Shown here: positions 33,601-42,263 of the stretch, piece after piece
How positions within the stretch are numbered: position 1 is the first letter of the stretch
Layout of the letters: every line of letters begins with the position of its first letter
NCBI RefSeq assembly: GCF_014648875.1
Contig: NZ_BMRY01000001.1
Span: forward strand, 417,304-481,303
Source: Streptomyces parvus
GTDB lineage: Bacteria; Actinomycetota; Actinomycetes; Streptomycetales; Streptomycetaceae
Reading direction: 5' to 3'
DNA length: 64,000 bases
Notes under the pieces: model-generated
The model's input: only the letters and a program-made list of their open reading frames with translations
The model's database searches: none
Told to the model about the DNA's origin: nothing
Position numbers and translations under genes: made by a program

Positions 33601-34272
33601 TTACGCGTACGTCTCGATGTCCTTGATGACCGCGAAGCCGAGGCCGTACGCGCTCATCCCCCGGCCGTACGCCCCGATGTGCACGCCCTCGTGGGCGGAG
33701 CCGGCCAGCACCCAGCCGAACTCGGACTCGCGGTAGTGGAACTCCACCGGCACCCCGTCCACCGGCAGGGAGAGCGTCGTCCAGGGGGCGCTGCCGAGGT
33801 CGTCGGCGAGGGTGAACGCCGTCTCGGTCTGCTGGTCCAGCCAGTCGTCGCGCAGGGTGTGGTCCATCTGCGGCGGCCAGGTGTACGCCAGCAGGCCGGA
33901 GCCCGCGAGCCAGGCCGCCGAGGACACCGTGGTGGCGTCCAGCACGCCCGTACCGTCGCCGCTGCGCCGCACGGGGCTCGCGGCCACCGTGATCACCGCG
34001 GCGAACCGCTCCTTGTCGGCGGAGCCGTCCGACTTCACCGACGGCTCGTCACCGTGGCCCGTCGCACCGTGCTGCACGGTGCCGTCGGCCGCGGTGCCGA
34101 CCTGCATCAGCCAGCGCGGGCCCGTGAAGGCCTCGTCCAGCCCGTACCAGGGGAAGGTCGCCGCCAGGTAGCCGTCGGCGGCCCGCCGGGCCGCCGGGGC
34201 GTCCTGCGGCTCCTCCTCCGCCGTGGCCGTGCCCGGGACACCGTCCGTATCAATCCGACTCGTCGTCTCCAT
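33601..34272 (-). CDS. Conserved hypothetical protein
   Basis: 223 residues from ATG 34272. The first ~35 residues are acidic and probably disordered. A globular domain follows with WYGLDEAFTGPRWLMQVG, LAYTWPPQMDHTLRDDW and VEFHYRESEFGWVLAGSAHE. No signal peptide, membrane helix or known catalytic motif is seen. It is convergent with mrp and lies downstream of tatB on the same strand with a 125-bp gap. Function unknown. Confidence 0.75.
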   Translation of the reverse strand: METTSRIDTDGVPGTATAEEEPQDAPAARRAADGYLAATFPWYGLDEAFTGPRWLMQVGTAADGTVQHGATGHGDEPSVKSDGSADKERFAAVITVAASPVRRSGDGTGVLDATTVSSAAWLAGSGLLAYTWPPQMDHTLRDDWLDQQTETAFTLADDLGSAPWTTLSLPVDGVPVEFHYRESEFGWVLAGSAHEGVHIGAYGRGMSAYGLGFAVIKDIETYA

Positions 34273-34397
34273 GTGCGCGGCCGCTCCTCGATCGGTCAGG
34301 ATCCGGAGCGGCCCGCCCCCCGCGGGCTTGGGCGTCCTCGCAACCGGACAGATGGAGAATAGCGATACCGTCCGGACGAGTCGGGATTGACCGGGGC

Positions 34398-34898
34398 TCA
34401 GGTGGCGTCGGAGTCGAACGGCGGGCGCTCGGGCCGATCCGGCGCGGGGGCCTTCTTCAGCAGGTCAGGAGCGGTTTCGCCGGTCTTGGTCAGGCTGGTG
34501 GAGGGGGCGCCGGCCGACGCGCCCGCGGAGCCGTTCGCCGCACTGTTGGCGGTATCGGACGCGGCCGGGGTGCGGCCGTTGACCGCGTCGGTGACGTCGG
34601 CCAGATCCTTGCGCAGGTCGAAGCTCTCGCGGATCTCCTTCAGCCCCAGGTCGTCGTTGCCGTCCATCAGCTGCTTGCGGACGAACGTCTTGGGGTTGAG
34701 GTCCTCGAACTCGAAGTCCTTGAACTGGGGGCCCAACTCGGAGCGGATGTCTTCCTTGGCGCTGTCCGAGAACTCGCGGATCTTGCGGATGGTGCGCGTG
34801 ACGTCCTGGATCAGCTTGGGCAGCTTGTCGGGGCCGAAGACCAGCACGGCCAGCACCCCGAGCGTCAGCAGCTCCAGTGCGCCTATGTCATTGAACAC
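34398..34898 (-). CDS. tatB: Sec-independent (Tat) translocase subunit TatB
   Basis: 166 residues from GTG 34898. One N-terminal membrane helix with the TatA/B signature (IGALELLTLGVLAVLVFGPD followed by KLPKLIQDV), an amphipathic helix, then an acidic, Ala/Ser/Pro-rich tail. The Glu in the first helix (GALELL) is characteristic of TatB. It pairs with TatC to receive twin-arginine substrates. It is downstream of htrA in the sigma/anti-sigma/protease/TatB order known from mycobacteria. Confidence 0.93.
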   Translation of the reverse strand: MFNDIGALELLTLGVLAVLVFGPDKLPKLIQDVTRTIRKIREFSDSAKEDIRSELGPQFKDFEFEDLNPKTFVRKQLMDGNDDLGLKEIRESFDLRKDLADVTDAVNGRTPAASDTANSAANGSAGASAGAPSTSLTKTGETAPDLLKKAPAPDRPERPPFDSDAT

Positions 34899-35053
34899 CT
34901 TGTTGCTCCTCGTGTTCTCCGCGTGTTCTCCGTGCGATCGCGGCCCGGGTCCGCCTGCTGCCCGGACCGGTCAAAGGTACCTGTCGAAGGTGTCCGGGCG
35001 GTACCTCGCGGTGGCGCGCACGTGCCGGATGCCGTGCCGGCTCGCGTACCGGA

Positions 35054-36901
35054 TCATGTGCCGCTCGCCGAGCCGAGCTTCAGGGTCACGGTCCGTTCCT
35101 TGCCGCCTCGGGTCAGCTTGAGGTCGAGATCGTCGCCGGGGCGGTGGGCCCGGATCTTCACGATCAGCTCCTCGCCGCTGTGCACGCGCTGGCCCTCGAC
35201 CTGCGTGATGACGTCGCCGGACTTGATGCCCGCCTTGTCGGCGGGACCGTCCTCGGCGACGGCGGGCCCGCCGTCGGCGCCCTTCGTGCCGACCTTGGCC
35301 CCGTCGCCGGTGTACTTCATGTCGAGCGTGACGCCGATCACCGGGTGGGTGGCCTTGCCGGTGCTGATCAGCTCCTCGGCGACGCGCTTGCCCTGGTTGA
35401 TGGGTATGGCGAAGCCGAGGCCGATGGAGCCGGACTGGCCGCCGGACTCGGGGCCCCGGCCGCTGTCGGCCGCGCGGATGGCGCTGTTGATGCCGATCAC
35501 GTGGGCCCGGGAGTCGACGAGGGGGCCGCCGGAGTTGCCCGGGTTGATCGGGGCGTCGGTCTGGAGGGCGTCGACATAGCTGATGTCGCTGCCGTCGCCC
35601 TTCTCGCCGCCCGCGGTGATCGGCCGCTGCTTGGCGCTGATGATGCCCGAGGTCACCGTGTTGGACAGGTCGAAGGGGGCGCCGATGGCCACCACCGGGT
35701 CGCCGACCTGGACGTTGTCGGAGTTGCCCAGGGGCAGGGGCTTGAGGCCGGAGACGCCGCGGACCCGGACGACCGCGAGGTCGTAGCCGCTGTCCTTGCC
35801 GACCAGCTCGGCGGAGGCCGTCTCGCCGGTGCTGAACGTGACGGTGATGTCGCCGCTGGATCCGGCCGGGGCGACGACGTGGTTGTTGGTGAGGATGTGA
35901 CCCCGGCCGTCGAGGACGAAGCCGGTGCCGGTGCCCGACTCGGCGGTGCCGCTGACGTGCAGGGTGACCACGCTGGGCAGGGCGCTGGCGGCGATGCCCG
36001 CGACGCTGTCGGGGGCCCGGTCGCCGTTGTCGCGGCCCGCCTGGGGCAGTTCGACGGTGGTCAGCCCGCCGTTGCGCTCGATGTACGCGCCGACTCCGCC
36101 GCCGATGCCGCTGGCGACCAGGGCCAGCAGAAGCACCCCGGCGAAGGCCCCGCCGCGCCGCTTCTTCTTCCGCCCGGGCTCGGCGCCCTCGGGCGGACCG
36201 GGCCGGGTCAGCGGCTGCCCCGGGGCGCCCCAGGGGTCGTACTGGAGCCACTGCGTCGGCCGGTGCTGCTGCCCGTGGCCCGGGTGGCCGGGCTGCTGCT
36301 GCTCGTGGGCCGCCGCCGCGTGCGGGGCATTCGCATGGGCCTGGGGCTGCGGGGGCGGCGGCGCGAAGGTGTCGGCGGGCGCGGGGTGGGGCGGTGTGAA
36401 GGCGTCGGCGGGCGCGGGCTGCGGGGCCGCGAAGCCTCCGGCGGGCTGGGGGTGCGGCGGCGTGTGGCCGTCGGTGGGGGCCGGGGCCGGGATGCCGGCG
36501 CCGTTCGTCGCGGCGTACTGCGGTGACGGTCCTCCGGCCCCCGGCGGTACGACCGTGCCGTGGGCCGGGGTCGGCCGCTGCACCGGCGGGGCGGGCGCCC
36601 AGGGGCCCGGGCCGCCGTAGGGCGGGGTGCCGTACTCGTCGGGCTCGTGCAGCGGCTGCCCGGCCGGACGCGGGCGCGGAACCGCCTGGTCCGGGGCGGG
36701 CGGGGCCGGTGCTGTGGCCGCCTGGTCCGGGGCGGCCGGGGCCGGGCCGGGCGCGGCGGCCCGGTCCGGGGCGGTGGGCTCCTCCGGCTTCGGGGTGGCC
36801 GCCGGGGCCGGCCCGCCGTCCGGCTCCGGGCCGTCGGCGCGCCTCGCCATGGGGCGGCTCCACCACTTCGCCTGCGGCCCGGTGGGCTTCCCGTCGTCCA
36901 T
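35054..36901 (-). CDS. htrA: HtrA-type membrane-anchored serine protease with PDZ domain
   Basis: 615 residues from ATG 36901 (GGGGAG upstream; GTG 36952 possible). A ~235-residue Pro/Ala/His/Gln-rich cytoplasmic N-terminus ends in basic KKKRR before one membrane helix (GAFAGVLLLALVASGIGGG). The trypsin-like protease domain has His in NNHVVAP, Asp in GYDLAVVRV and Ser in PGNSGGPL. One C-terminal PDZ domain follows (DKAGIKSGDVITQVEGQRVH). It degrades or refolds damaged exported proteins. The position after the sigma/anti-sigma pair suggests that it belongs to the envelope-stress response. Confidence 0.93.
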   Translation of the reverse strand: MDDGKPTGPQAKWWSRPMARRADGPEPDGGPAPAATPKPEEPTAPDRAAAPGPAPAAPDQAATAPAPPAPDQAVPRPRPAGQPLHEPDEYGTPPYGGPGPWAPAPPVQRPTPAHGTVVPPGAGGPSPQYAATNGAGIPAPAPTDGHTPPHPQPAGGFAAPQPAPADAFTPPHPAPADTFAPPPPQPQAHANAPHAAAAHEQQQPGHPGHGQQHRPTQWLQYDPWGAPGQPLTRPGPPEGAEPGRKKKRRGGAFAGVLLLALVASGIGGGVGAYIERNGGLTTVELPQAGRDNGDRAPDSVAGIAASALPSVVTLHVSGTAESGTGTGFVLDGRGHILTNNHVVAPAGSSGDITVTFSTGETASAELVGKDSGYDLAVVRVRGVSGLKPLPLGNSDNVQVGDPVVAIGAPFDLSNTVTSGIISAKQRPITAGGEKGDGSDISYVDALQTDAPINPGNSGGPLVDSRAHVIGINSAIRAADSGRGPESGGQSGSIGLGFAIPINQGKRVAEELISTGKATHPVIGVTLDMKYTGDGAKVGTKGADGGPAVAEDGPADKAGIKSGDVITQVEGQRVHSGEELIVKIRAHRPGDDLDLKLTRGGKERTVTLKLGSASGT

Positions 36902-36993
36902 GTTCTCCCCGCAACTGGCCTCTGTTGTACGCCCCACAGAGGCGTCCCTCACCGGAATTCAACCAGGTTTGCGAAACCCTGCGCAGGGTCCCG

Positions 36994-38061
36994 TCAGGGC
37001 AGAGGGGAAAGCGGGCTCGCCAGATCGTTGGCGGGCGCGCCCGGGGGCGGCCCCGAGGCCAGCGAGGAGGGAACCGTCTTCGGTACCGCACCGCTGCCGA
37101 GCGCCGCCGCCAGCAGCGGGGTGGCGGAGGTCGCCGGGCGTATCAGCGGCGGCACGGACACGTTCAGCACGGGGAGCATGAACGGGTGTCCGCCCGAGGT
37201 CGAAGCGCCGTACAGCGGCGGAGCGGTCGGGGGTCCCTGCCGGTTCACCGGAGGCGTGACGGCCGGAGCCACCGGGGTTCCGGTGAGCGACGGGGGCACG
37301 GCGTTCGTCCCGGTCCCGGCGCTGCCGGAGCCCGGCCGTTCGGCCGCCCTGCCACCGTCGGTCACCGCGAGAGCGCCGCCGCCCCGACGGCTGACCGCCG
37401 TGGCGCCGTTCTCCGCGCGGGTCTCGGCGTCGAGCGGGGTGACGTTGTTCCCCGCGCCCTCTGCGCGCAGGGCCGATTCGGGGCCGGAGTCCAGCGGCAG
37501 GGTGCCGCCCAGCGCGATGGCCGCGAGGGAGACGGCGCTGGCCGCAGCGAACGCGAAGCGCCGCCCGCGCCAGGGCGAGCGGTCCGCGTCACGGCCCACC
37601 TCGTGTATGGGGAAGGCCGAACCGGCGGCCGCCCCGCCGCGCAGCACGGCGGTGGAGCCGTGAGTGGCCGGGAGATAGCCGAAACCGTCCAGCGGGGAGG
37701 GTCCGGTGTCGGCACGCGTGCTGCCGCCGGAGGGCCGCAGGCCGGGGAAGAACTCGTCGGCGAAGGGTCCCCGGCCGCCGAACGGTCCGCCGGAGCCGCT
37801 GTCGTCGCCGCCGGGACCCCCGGGAAGGCCCTGGAGGCGGGCCAGGAACCCCTCGGAGGGCGAGGGTGAGGCGGACATGGCGAAGGCGCTCTTGAGGCGG
37901 CGCTGGGCGTCGGCCTCGGCCTTGCACTTGGCGCAGGTCGCGAGGTGGGCCAGGACCCGCTCACGGGCGTCGTGTTTCAACTCGCCGTCGACCAGCGCGG
38001 CGAGCCGGTCCCCCAGGTGCGCTTCGGCAGGGGTGGGACCGGTGGGACCTGTGCCGCTCAC
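36994..38061 (-). CDS. Zinc-binding anti-sigma factor (RseA-like)
   Basis: 355 residues. The zf-HC2 ZAS domain is at the N-terminus: [20 protein letters not shown], then HLATCAKC (His-x3-Cys-x2-Cys). The middle is Gly/Pro/Ser-rich and a membrane helix follows near 170-190 ([18 protein letters not shown]). A ~165-residue external tail is Pro/Thr-rich. It overlaps the sigma gene's stop by 4 nt. It probably holds the sigma factor inactive until envelope or redox stress. The external tail is longer than in mycobacterial RseA, which lacks such a membrane part as far as I recall. Confidence 0.88.
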   Translation of the reverse strand: MSGTGPTGPTPAEAHLGDRLAALVDGELKHDARERVLAHLATCAKCKAEADAQRRLKSAFAMSASPSPSEGFLARLQGLPGGPGGDDSGSGGPFGGRGPFADEFFPGLRPSGGSTRADTGPSPLDGFGYLPATHGSTAVLRGGAAAGSAFPIHEVGRDADRSPWRGRRFAFAAASAVSLAAIALGGTLPLDSGPESALRAEGAGNNVTPLDAETRAENGATAVSRRGGGALAVTDGGRAAERPGSGSAGTGTNAVPPSLTGTPVAPAVTPPVNRQGPPTAPPLYGASTSGGHPFMLPVLNVSVPPLIRPATSATPLLAAALGSGAVPKTVPSSLASGPPPGAPANDLASPLSPLP

Positions 38062-38819
38062 GCCACTCCGCCCTCCCCCGCCAGGACCGCGTCCGCCAGG
38101 GAGCGCTGCTCGGCGCGGGCCTCGGGCGAACGGTGCTTGAGCGCCTTGCGCAGATGCGAGCGGCCGCGGTGGATCCGGCTGCGGACGGTGCCGAGCTTCA
38201 CCCCGAGGGTCGCGGCGATCTCCTCGTAACTGAGGCCCTCGATGTCGCAGAGGACCACGGCCGCGCGGAATTCGGGCGCGAGGGTGTCCAGCGCCTGCTG
38301 CACGTCGGCGTCGAAGTGCGTGTCGTTGAAGATCTGCTGCGGGGACGGCTCACGGCTCGGCAGCCGCTCGGCCGCGTCGTCGCCGAGCGAGTCGAAGCGG
38401 ATGCGCTGCTTGCGCCGGACCATGTCCAGGAAGAGGTTGGTCGTGATGCGGTGCAGCCAGCCCTCGAAGGTGCCGGGGGTGTACGTCGACAGCGAGCGGA
38501 ACACCCGGACGAAGACCTCCTGGGTCAGGTCCTCGGCGTCGTGCTGGTTTCCCGTCAGCCGGTAGGCAAGGCGGTACACGCGACCGCTGTGCGTGCTGAC
38601 GATCTCTTCCCATGAGGGCGGGGTCCACGCCTGAGAGTCCGCATCAGAGGCGAAGGTCGCGGTCGGTGCGGAGTCTTCGGAAGAACGGTCAGCAATGTTG
38701 GTCACGGATTTCGGCTCACCGGCCGACCTGAGCAGGCGCCGCAGCACCCCTCCCCGGTCCACAGGCGCAGCCGCACCTCCCCTATCGGCTCTGGTGGTGT
38801 CCAGTGGAGCCCCTACCAT
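38058..38819 (-). CDS. ECF RNA polymerase sigma factor (M. tuberculosis SigE-like)
   Basis: 253 residues from ATG 38819 (GAGG five nt upstream; GTG 38825 also possible). A ~70-residue N-terminal extension precedes sigma region 2 ([37 protein letters not shown]) and region 4 ([20 protein letters not shown], then [20 protein letters not shown]). It directs transcription under envelope stress. The next gene encodes its zinc anti-sigma factor. An ECF-type promoter in front of the gene (38945-38973) indicates autoregulation. The order sigma, anti-sigma, htrA, tatB matches the mycobacterial sigE locus; this is not the cell-wall sigE/cse system of S. coelicolor. Confidence 0.93.
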   Translation of the reverse strand: MVGAPLDTTRADRGGAAAPVDRGGVLRRLLRSAGEPKSVTNIADRSSEDSAPTATFASDADSQAWTPPSWEEIVSTHSGRVYRLAYRLTGNQHDAEDLTQEVFVRVFRSLSTYTPGTFEGWLHRITTNLFLDMVRRKQRIRFDSLGDDAAERLPSREPSPQQIFNDTHFDADVQQALDTLAPEFRAAVVLCDIEGLSYEEIAATLGVKLGTVRSRIHRGRSHLRKALKHRSPEARAEQRSLADAVLAGEGGVA

Positions 38820-38944
38820 AGCCACCTCGCCCGTTAGCTCCGGATAAGCCTTTTCCCTGTTGGGGCCGGGCGTCGCCCGGGACTTTCACCCAGCTCACCG
38901 GTCCGATCCGCGGACCCGGTCGCTGGGCTTCCCCCACTCCTTGC

Positions 38945-38973
38945 ACAACGCCCGGTCCCATCTGCGGGTTCCC
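38945..38973 (-). promoter_or_regulatory. ECF-type autoregulatory promoter of the sigma gene
   Basis: On the minus strand: -35 GGGAACC, 16-nt spacer, -10 CGTTGT. This fits the GGAAC / CGTT pattern of SigE/RpoE-type ECF sigmas. The 5' untranslated region would be ~115 nt. Confidence 0.7.
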
Positions 38974-38996
38974 GGGTCCAGCGGATACAGTCACCG

Positions 38997-39662
38997 TTGC
39001 GCCAACTACGGGGACAGGAGAGGGTCATTACCGCCAACCGGCAGACGAGCTGGGCGTTCGCCGACGCCTTTGTCGCCGAGGACGAAGCACTGCACGTGGC
39101 CCGGGAGCGGGCTCGCGAGCTGGGGCTTCGCCCGGTGTCACCGGGCACCGGCGCCGCGCTGCGCCTGCTGGCCGCCGCCGCGGACGCCAAAGCGGTGGCG
39201 GAAATCGGCACGGGCACCGGCGTGTCCGGCATCTATCTCCTGCACGGAATGCGGCCGGACGGGGTCCTGACCACGGTGGACCCCGAGCCCGAGCGCCAGC
39301 AGTTCGCCCGGGAGGCGTTCCGCGCGGCGGGGTTCGCCACCAACCGGGCCCGGTTCATCCCCGGCCGCGCCCTGGACGTCCTGCCCCGGCTCGCGGACGG
39401 CGGTTACGACCTCGTCTTCTGCGACGGGGACCGGCTGGAGAGCCTCGATGTGCTCGCTGAATCGTTGCGCCTGCTGCGTCCGGGCGGTCTGGTCTGCTTC
39501 GAGGGCGTCTTCGCGGACGGCCGCACGGTCGACTCGGCCGCCCAGCCGGCCGAGGTGCTGCGGCTGCGGGAACTGCTGCGCGCGGTGCGTGAGAGCCAGG
39601 AGCTGATGTCGACCCTGCTGCCGGTCGGCGACGGGCTGCTCTGCGCGGTCCGGCGCGGCTGA
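38997..39662 (+). CDS. SAM-dependent O-methyltransferase (class I)
   Basis: 221 residues from TTG 38997; an in-frame ATT at 39027 has the better ribosome site (GGAG, six nt spacing). The family is the catechol/caffeoyl-CoA O-methyltransferase type: SAM loop VAEIGTGTGVSGIYL, TTVDPEPER, FIPGRALDVLPRL, and metal-site-like FCDGDRLESLDVLAESLRLL. It has the position of Rv1220c, divergent from the sigma gene. Substrate unknown. A TACAGT box at 38986-38991 would place the mRNA start close to 38998, which disfavours the TTG. Confidence 0.88.
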   Translation: MRQLRGQERVITANRQTSWAFADAFVAEDEALHVARERARELGLRPVSPGTGAALRLLAAAADAKAVAEIGTGTGVSGIYLLHGMRPDGVLTTVDPEPERQQFAREAFRAAGFATNRARFIPGRALDVLPRLADGGYDLVFCDGDRLESLDVLAESLRLLRPGGLVCFEGVFADGRTVDSAAQPAEVLRLRELLRAVRESQELMSTLLPVGDGLLCAVRRG

Positions 39663-39755
39663 GCGCGCGGGGCGAAGAACCACTGAGCGGCGCGGGGCGA
39701 AGCACCACGAACGAGCGGACGCACCACGGACGAGCGGACGAGCGGACGCACCACT
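39663..39755. repeat. Short imperfect direct repeats after the methyltransferase gene
   Basis: Units GCGGGGCGAAGAACCAC / GCGGGGCGAAGCACCAC and two copies of CGAGCGGACGCACCAC with an extra CGAGCGGA. It looks like local slippage of non-coding sequence. Confidence 0.5.
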
Positions 39756-39785
39756 GCCCGGCACGGAGACCGTGCCGGGCAGTGG
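39751..39785. terminator. Bidirectional hairpin between the methyltransferase and DUF3117 genes
   Basis: 16-bp perfect stem (CCACTGCCCGGCACGG and complement), 3-nt loop, between convergent genes. Confidence 0.8.
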
Positions 39786-39808
39786 CGGAAGGTGATGGGC
39801 GTTCCGCG

Positions 39809-39976
39809 TCAGCCGACGACTTTCTTCAGCGCGTCGCCGAGGGCATCGGCCTCGTCCGGAGTCAGCTCGACAACAAGCCGACCGCCGCCTTCGAGCGGAA
39901 CGCGCATGACGATGCCCCGCCCCTCCTTTGTCACCTCGAGCGGGCCGTCGCCCGTCCGCGGCTTCATGGCCGCCAT
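39809..39976 (-). CDS. DUF3117 small protein
   Basis: 55 residues from ATG 39976 (GGAAGGGG seven nt upstream). The sequence MAAMKPRTGDGPLEVTKEGR then GIVMRVPLEGGGRLVVELTP and a final helix ADALGDALKKVV matches DUF3117, a tiny protein almost universal in actinobacteria (Rv1211 in M. tuberculosis, near tag and folP2 as here). Predicted three-stranded sheet plus one helix; cytoplasmic; function unknown. Confidence 0.88.
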   Translation of the reverse strand: MAAMKPRTGDGPLEVTKEGRGIVMRVPLEGGGRLVVELTPDEADALGDALKKVVG

Positions 39977-40292
39977 GCTCGTTCCCCTTCCTGAAACCAG
40001 CTCATCGCAACCGGCGGCCCCATGACAGGCGCTGCCTCACCGGCATCGAACACATTGCTTCTTCGCCATTATCCCGCATCAACGACCCCGATGACCAACA
40101 TCGGTCTGCATCGCTTGCGCAACGCGCTCTCTCAAAACCACCCAATTCGGCGATCCGGCTGCGATACTGCGCCGCCCCGGACCCCTGGGTGAGGGCCAAT
40201 TGTTAGACGCAGGTCACATCTCTGCCCCGGCCGGCGTCGGCCATGCTTGCCTGCAAGGAGCAACGACGCCCGAGCAGCGAGGGGAAACCGGA
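39977..40292. other. Divergent intergenic region DUF3117 / enoyl-CoA hydratase
   Basis: About 316 bp with lower GC than its surroundings. It holds the likely promoter of the DUF3117 gene (minus) and AATTGTTAGAC near 40198, a possible promoter element for the hydratase gene. No further gene is visible. Confidence 0.4.
40068..40073 (-). promoter_or_regulatory. Possible -10 box for the DUF3117 gene
   Basis: GATAAT on the minus strand, ~92 nt before the ATG, with a weak TTGGTC 19 nt upstream. Confidence 0.3.
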
Positions 40293-41105
40293 ATGGCCGA
40301 CGAGCAGGCGAACACCGTTCTGTACGACGTGAGCGAGGGGCTCGCGACGATCACGCTCAACCGACCCGACGCGATGAACGCGCTGAACACGGCGGCGAAG
40401 GTCGCGCTGCGCGACGCGCTGCTGGAGGCGTCGGCGGACCCAGCGGTACGGGCGGTGCTGCTCACGGCCACCGGGCGCGCCTTCTGCGTCGGCCAGGACC
40501 TCAAGGAGCACGTCGCCACGCTCCTGGCGACCCGCGAGGCGGGCGACGGCAACGCGCTGAGCACGGTACAGGAGCACTACAACCCGATCGTGCGGGCGAT
40601 CACGGAGATGGCGAAGCCGGTCGTCGCCGGGGTGAACGGCGTGGCGGCCGGAGCCGGGTTCGGTTTCGCGCTGGCGGCCGACTACCGGGTGGTCGCGGAC
40701 ACCGCCTCCTTCAACACCTCGTTCGCGGGCGTCGCGCTCACGGCGGACTCGGGCGTGTCCTGGACGCTGCCCCGGCTGATCGGCCAGAGCCGCGCCGCCG
40801 ACCTGCTGTTCTTCCCCCGGTCGATCTCCGCCCAGGACGCGCTGGAGCTGGGGATCGTCAACCGGGTCGTCCCGGCCGCCGAGCTGGCCGAGCAGGCGGC
40901 GGCGGTGGCCCGCACCCTGGCCGCCGGGCCCACGGTGGCGTACGCGGCGCTGAAGGAGTCGATGGCGTACGGCGCCGGGCACACGCTCGGCGAGACGCTG
41001 GAGAAGGAGGACGAACTCCAGACTCGGGCGGGCGCGTCGCAGGACCACACCATCGCGGTGGAGGCCTTCCTCGCCAAGGAGAAGCCCGTCTACCTCGGGA
41101 AGTAG
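40293..41105 (+). CDS. Enoyl-CoA hydratase/isomerase family protein
   Basis: 270 residues from ATG 40293 (AGGGGA nine nt upstream). Crotonase fold: ITLNRPDAMNALN, the CoA loop ATGRAFCVGQDLKEH, and the oxyanion segment GVAAGAGFGFALAADYRV followed by FNTSFAGVALTADSGVSWTL. At the usual second catalytic Glu position there is an Asp-Ser (TADSG), as in PaaG-like isomerases, so isomerase rather than hydratase chemistry is likely. Acts on acyl-CoA in the cytosol. Confidence 0.9.
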   Translation: MADEQANTVLYDVSEGLATITLNRPDAMNALNTAAKVALRDALLEASADPAVRAVLLTATGRAFCVGQDLKEHVATLLATREAGDGNALSTVQEHYNPIVRAITEMAKPVVAGVNGVAAGAGFGFALAADYRVVADTASFNTSFAGVALTADSGVSWTLPRLIGQSRAADLLFFPRSISAQDALELGIVNRVVPAAELAEQAAAVARTLAAGPTVAYAALKESMAYGAGHTLGETLEKEDELQTRAGASQDHTIAVEAFLAKEKPVYLGK

Positions 41106-41112
41106 CAGCGGC

Positions 41113-41706
41113 TCAGCCCGGTGTGCTGCCGCCGCCGCGCGCCACGCAGTCCGCGAGGTGGTCGTCGACCAGTCCGCAGGCCTGCATCAGCGCGTAGGCG
41201 GTGGTGGGTCCGACGAAGCGGATCGAGCGTTTCTTCAGCGCCTTGGCGAGCGCGGTGGACTCCGGCGTGATGGCCGGGACGTCCGACAGCGTGCGCGGGG
41301 CGGGCCGGCCGGCCGGGTCGGGGGCGTAGGACCAGATCAGCTCGTCCAGTTCCCCGGCCCGCCAGCCGGCGAGCACCTTCGCGTTGGCGAGGGTCGCGTC
41401 GACCTTGGCCTTGTTGCGGATGATCCCCGGGTCGGCCAGGAGCCGTTCCCGGTCGGCGTCGGTGAACTTCGCGACCGCCTCGATCCGGAATCCCTCGAAG
41501 GCGGTACGGAAGGTCTCGCGGCGGCGCAGGATCGTGATCCAGGAGAGCCCGGACTGGAAGGCCTCCAGGCAGAGCCGTTCGAACAGGGCGTCGTCCCCGT
41601 GGACCGTCCGGCCCCACTCGGTGTCGTGGTAGGCGAGGTAGTCCTCGGCGGACAGGCCCCAGGGGCAGCGCAGTCCGCCGTCGGCGGCGGGCAGGGCGGC
41701 GCTCAT
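41113..41706 (-). CDS. tag: DNA-3-methyladenine glycosylase I
   Basis: 197 residues from ATG 41706, overlapping the preceding stop (ATGA). All four zinc ligands of Tag are present with E. coli spacing: Cys14, His27 (YHDTEWG) and the C-terminal HLADC pair. The helix-hairpin-helix region contains ILRRRETFRTAFEGF, and YALMQACGLVDDHL is near the end. It removes 3-methyladenine from alkylated DNA. It is co-transcribed with a DivIVA-like protein gene, as in mycobacteria. Confidence 0.95.
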   Translation of the reverse strand: MSAALPAADGGLRCPWGLSAEDYLAYHDTEWGRTVHGDDALFERLCLEAFQSGLSWITILRRRETFRTAFEGFRIEAVAKFTDADRERLLADPGIIRNKAKVDATLANAKVLAGWRAGELDELIWSYAPDPAGRPAPRTLSDVPAITPESTALAKALKKRSIRFVGPTTAYALMQACGLVDDHLADCVARGGGSTPG

Positions 41707-42128
41707 CGGCTGTCCTCCTCGGTGCGGTCCGGGCCATCGGTACGGTCCGGGCCGTCGGCGCGGTCGGCCGGTTCCGGCGCGGGCCGGTCGCCGGGCCGCT
41801 TGAACAGGTCGGTGCCCGTCGTCACCGCGGCCGCCCGGTCCCCGGCCAGGGTGGATTCCAGCTCCGCGATCCGGGCGTCGCGCTCGGCCAGCTCCGCGCC
41901 GAGCCGGGACAGCGCCTCGTCGACGTCCACCATCCGGTAGCCCCGCAGCGCCATCGGCAGGCGCAGCGCCTCGATGTCCGCCCGGCCGACCGGGCGGGCC
42001 GCGGGCAACGGGTCGGTGAACCGCTCGGGCGGTACGTCCTGGAGCACCGCGCTCCCACCACCGCCGACCACCGCGAGGGTGACCGCGGTGACGACCACGA
42101 CCATCGTGAGCAGCAAGAACCAGAACAC
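41703..42128 (-). CDS. Membrane protein with short DivIVA-like motif
   Basis: 141 residues from GTG 42128. I prefer this start because GGGGAG lies six nt upstream, whereas the ATGs at 42134 and 42176 lack a spaced ribosome site. One N-terminal membrane helix (FWFLLLTMVVVVTAVTLAVV) is followed by the DivIVA-like segment MALRGYRMVDVDEALSRLGA and a short coiled coil (ERDARIAELESTL), then an Asp/Arg/Pro-rich tail with TDGPDRT repeats. It may localise to curved or polar membrane; function unknown. Overlaps tag by 4 nt. Confidence 0.78.
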   Translation of the reverse strand: MFWFLLLTMVVVVTAVTLAVVGGGGSAVLQDVPPERFTDPLPAARPVGRADIEALRLPMALRGYRMVDVDEALSRLGAELAERDARIAELESTLAGDRAAAVTTGTDLFKRPGDRPAPEPADRADGPDRTDGPDRTEEDSR

Positions 42129-42263
42129 GCGCATCTCCCCGGGGGCGGAAACCTCGTCCGGCTCCGATCGTGCCATGCGGCACCGACAGGTCGGGGCCGG
42201 GCCACGAAAGGCCGTAGGGTCGGCAGCCGGGTCGTAGGCGGTTATCTGAGGAGGAAAGACGGG

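Noticed and set aside
34971..37091. 706-codon minus-strand frame overlapping htrA
   Set aside because: Out of frame with the protease; repetitive Arg/Pro translation; htrA has the full catalytic triad.
39663..39755. CRISPR-like array
   Set aside because: Units are short, imperfect and without spacers of constant length; no cas gene is present.
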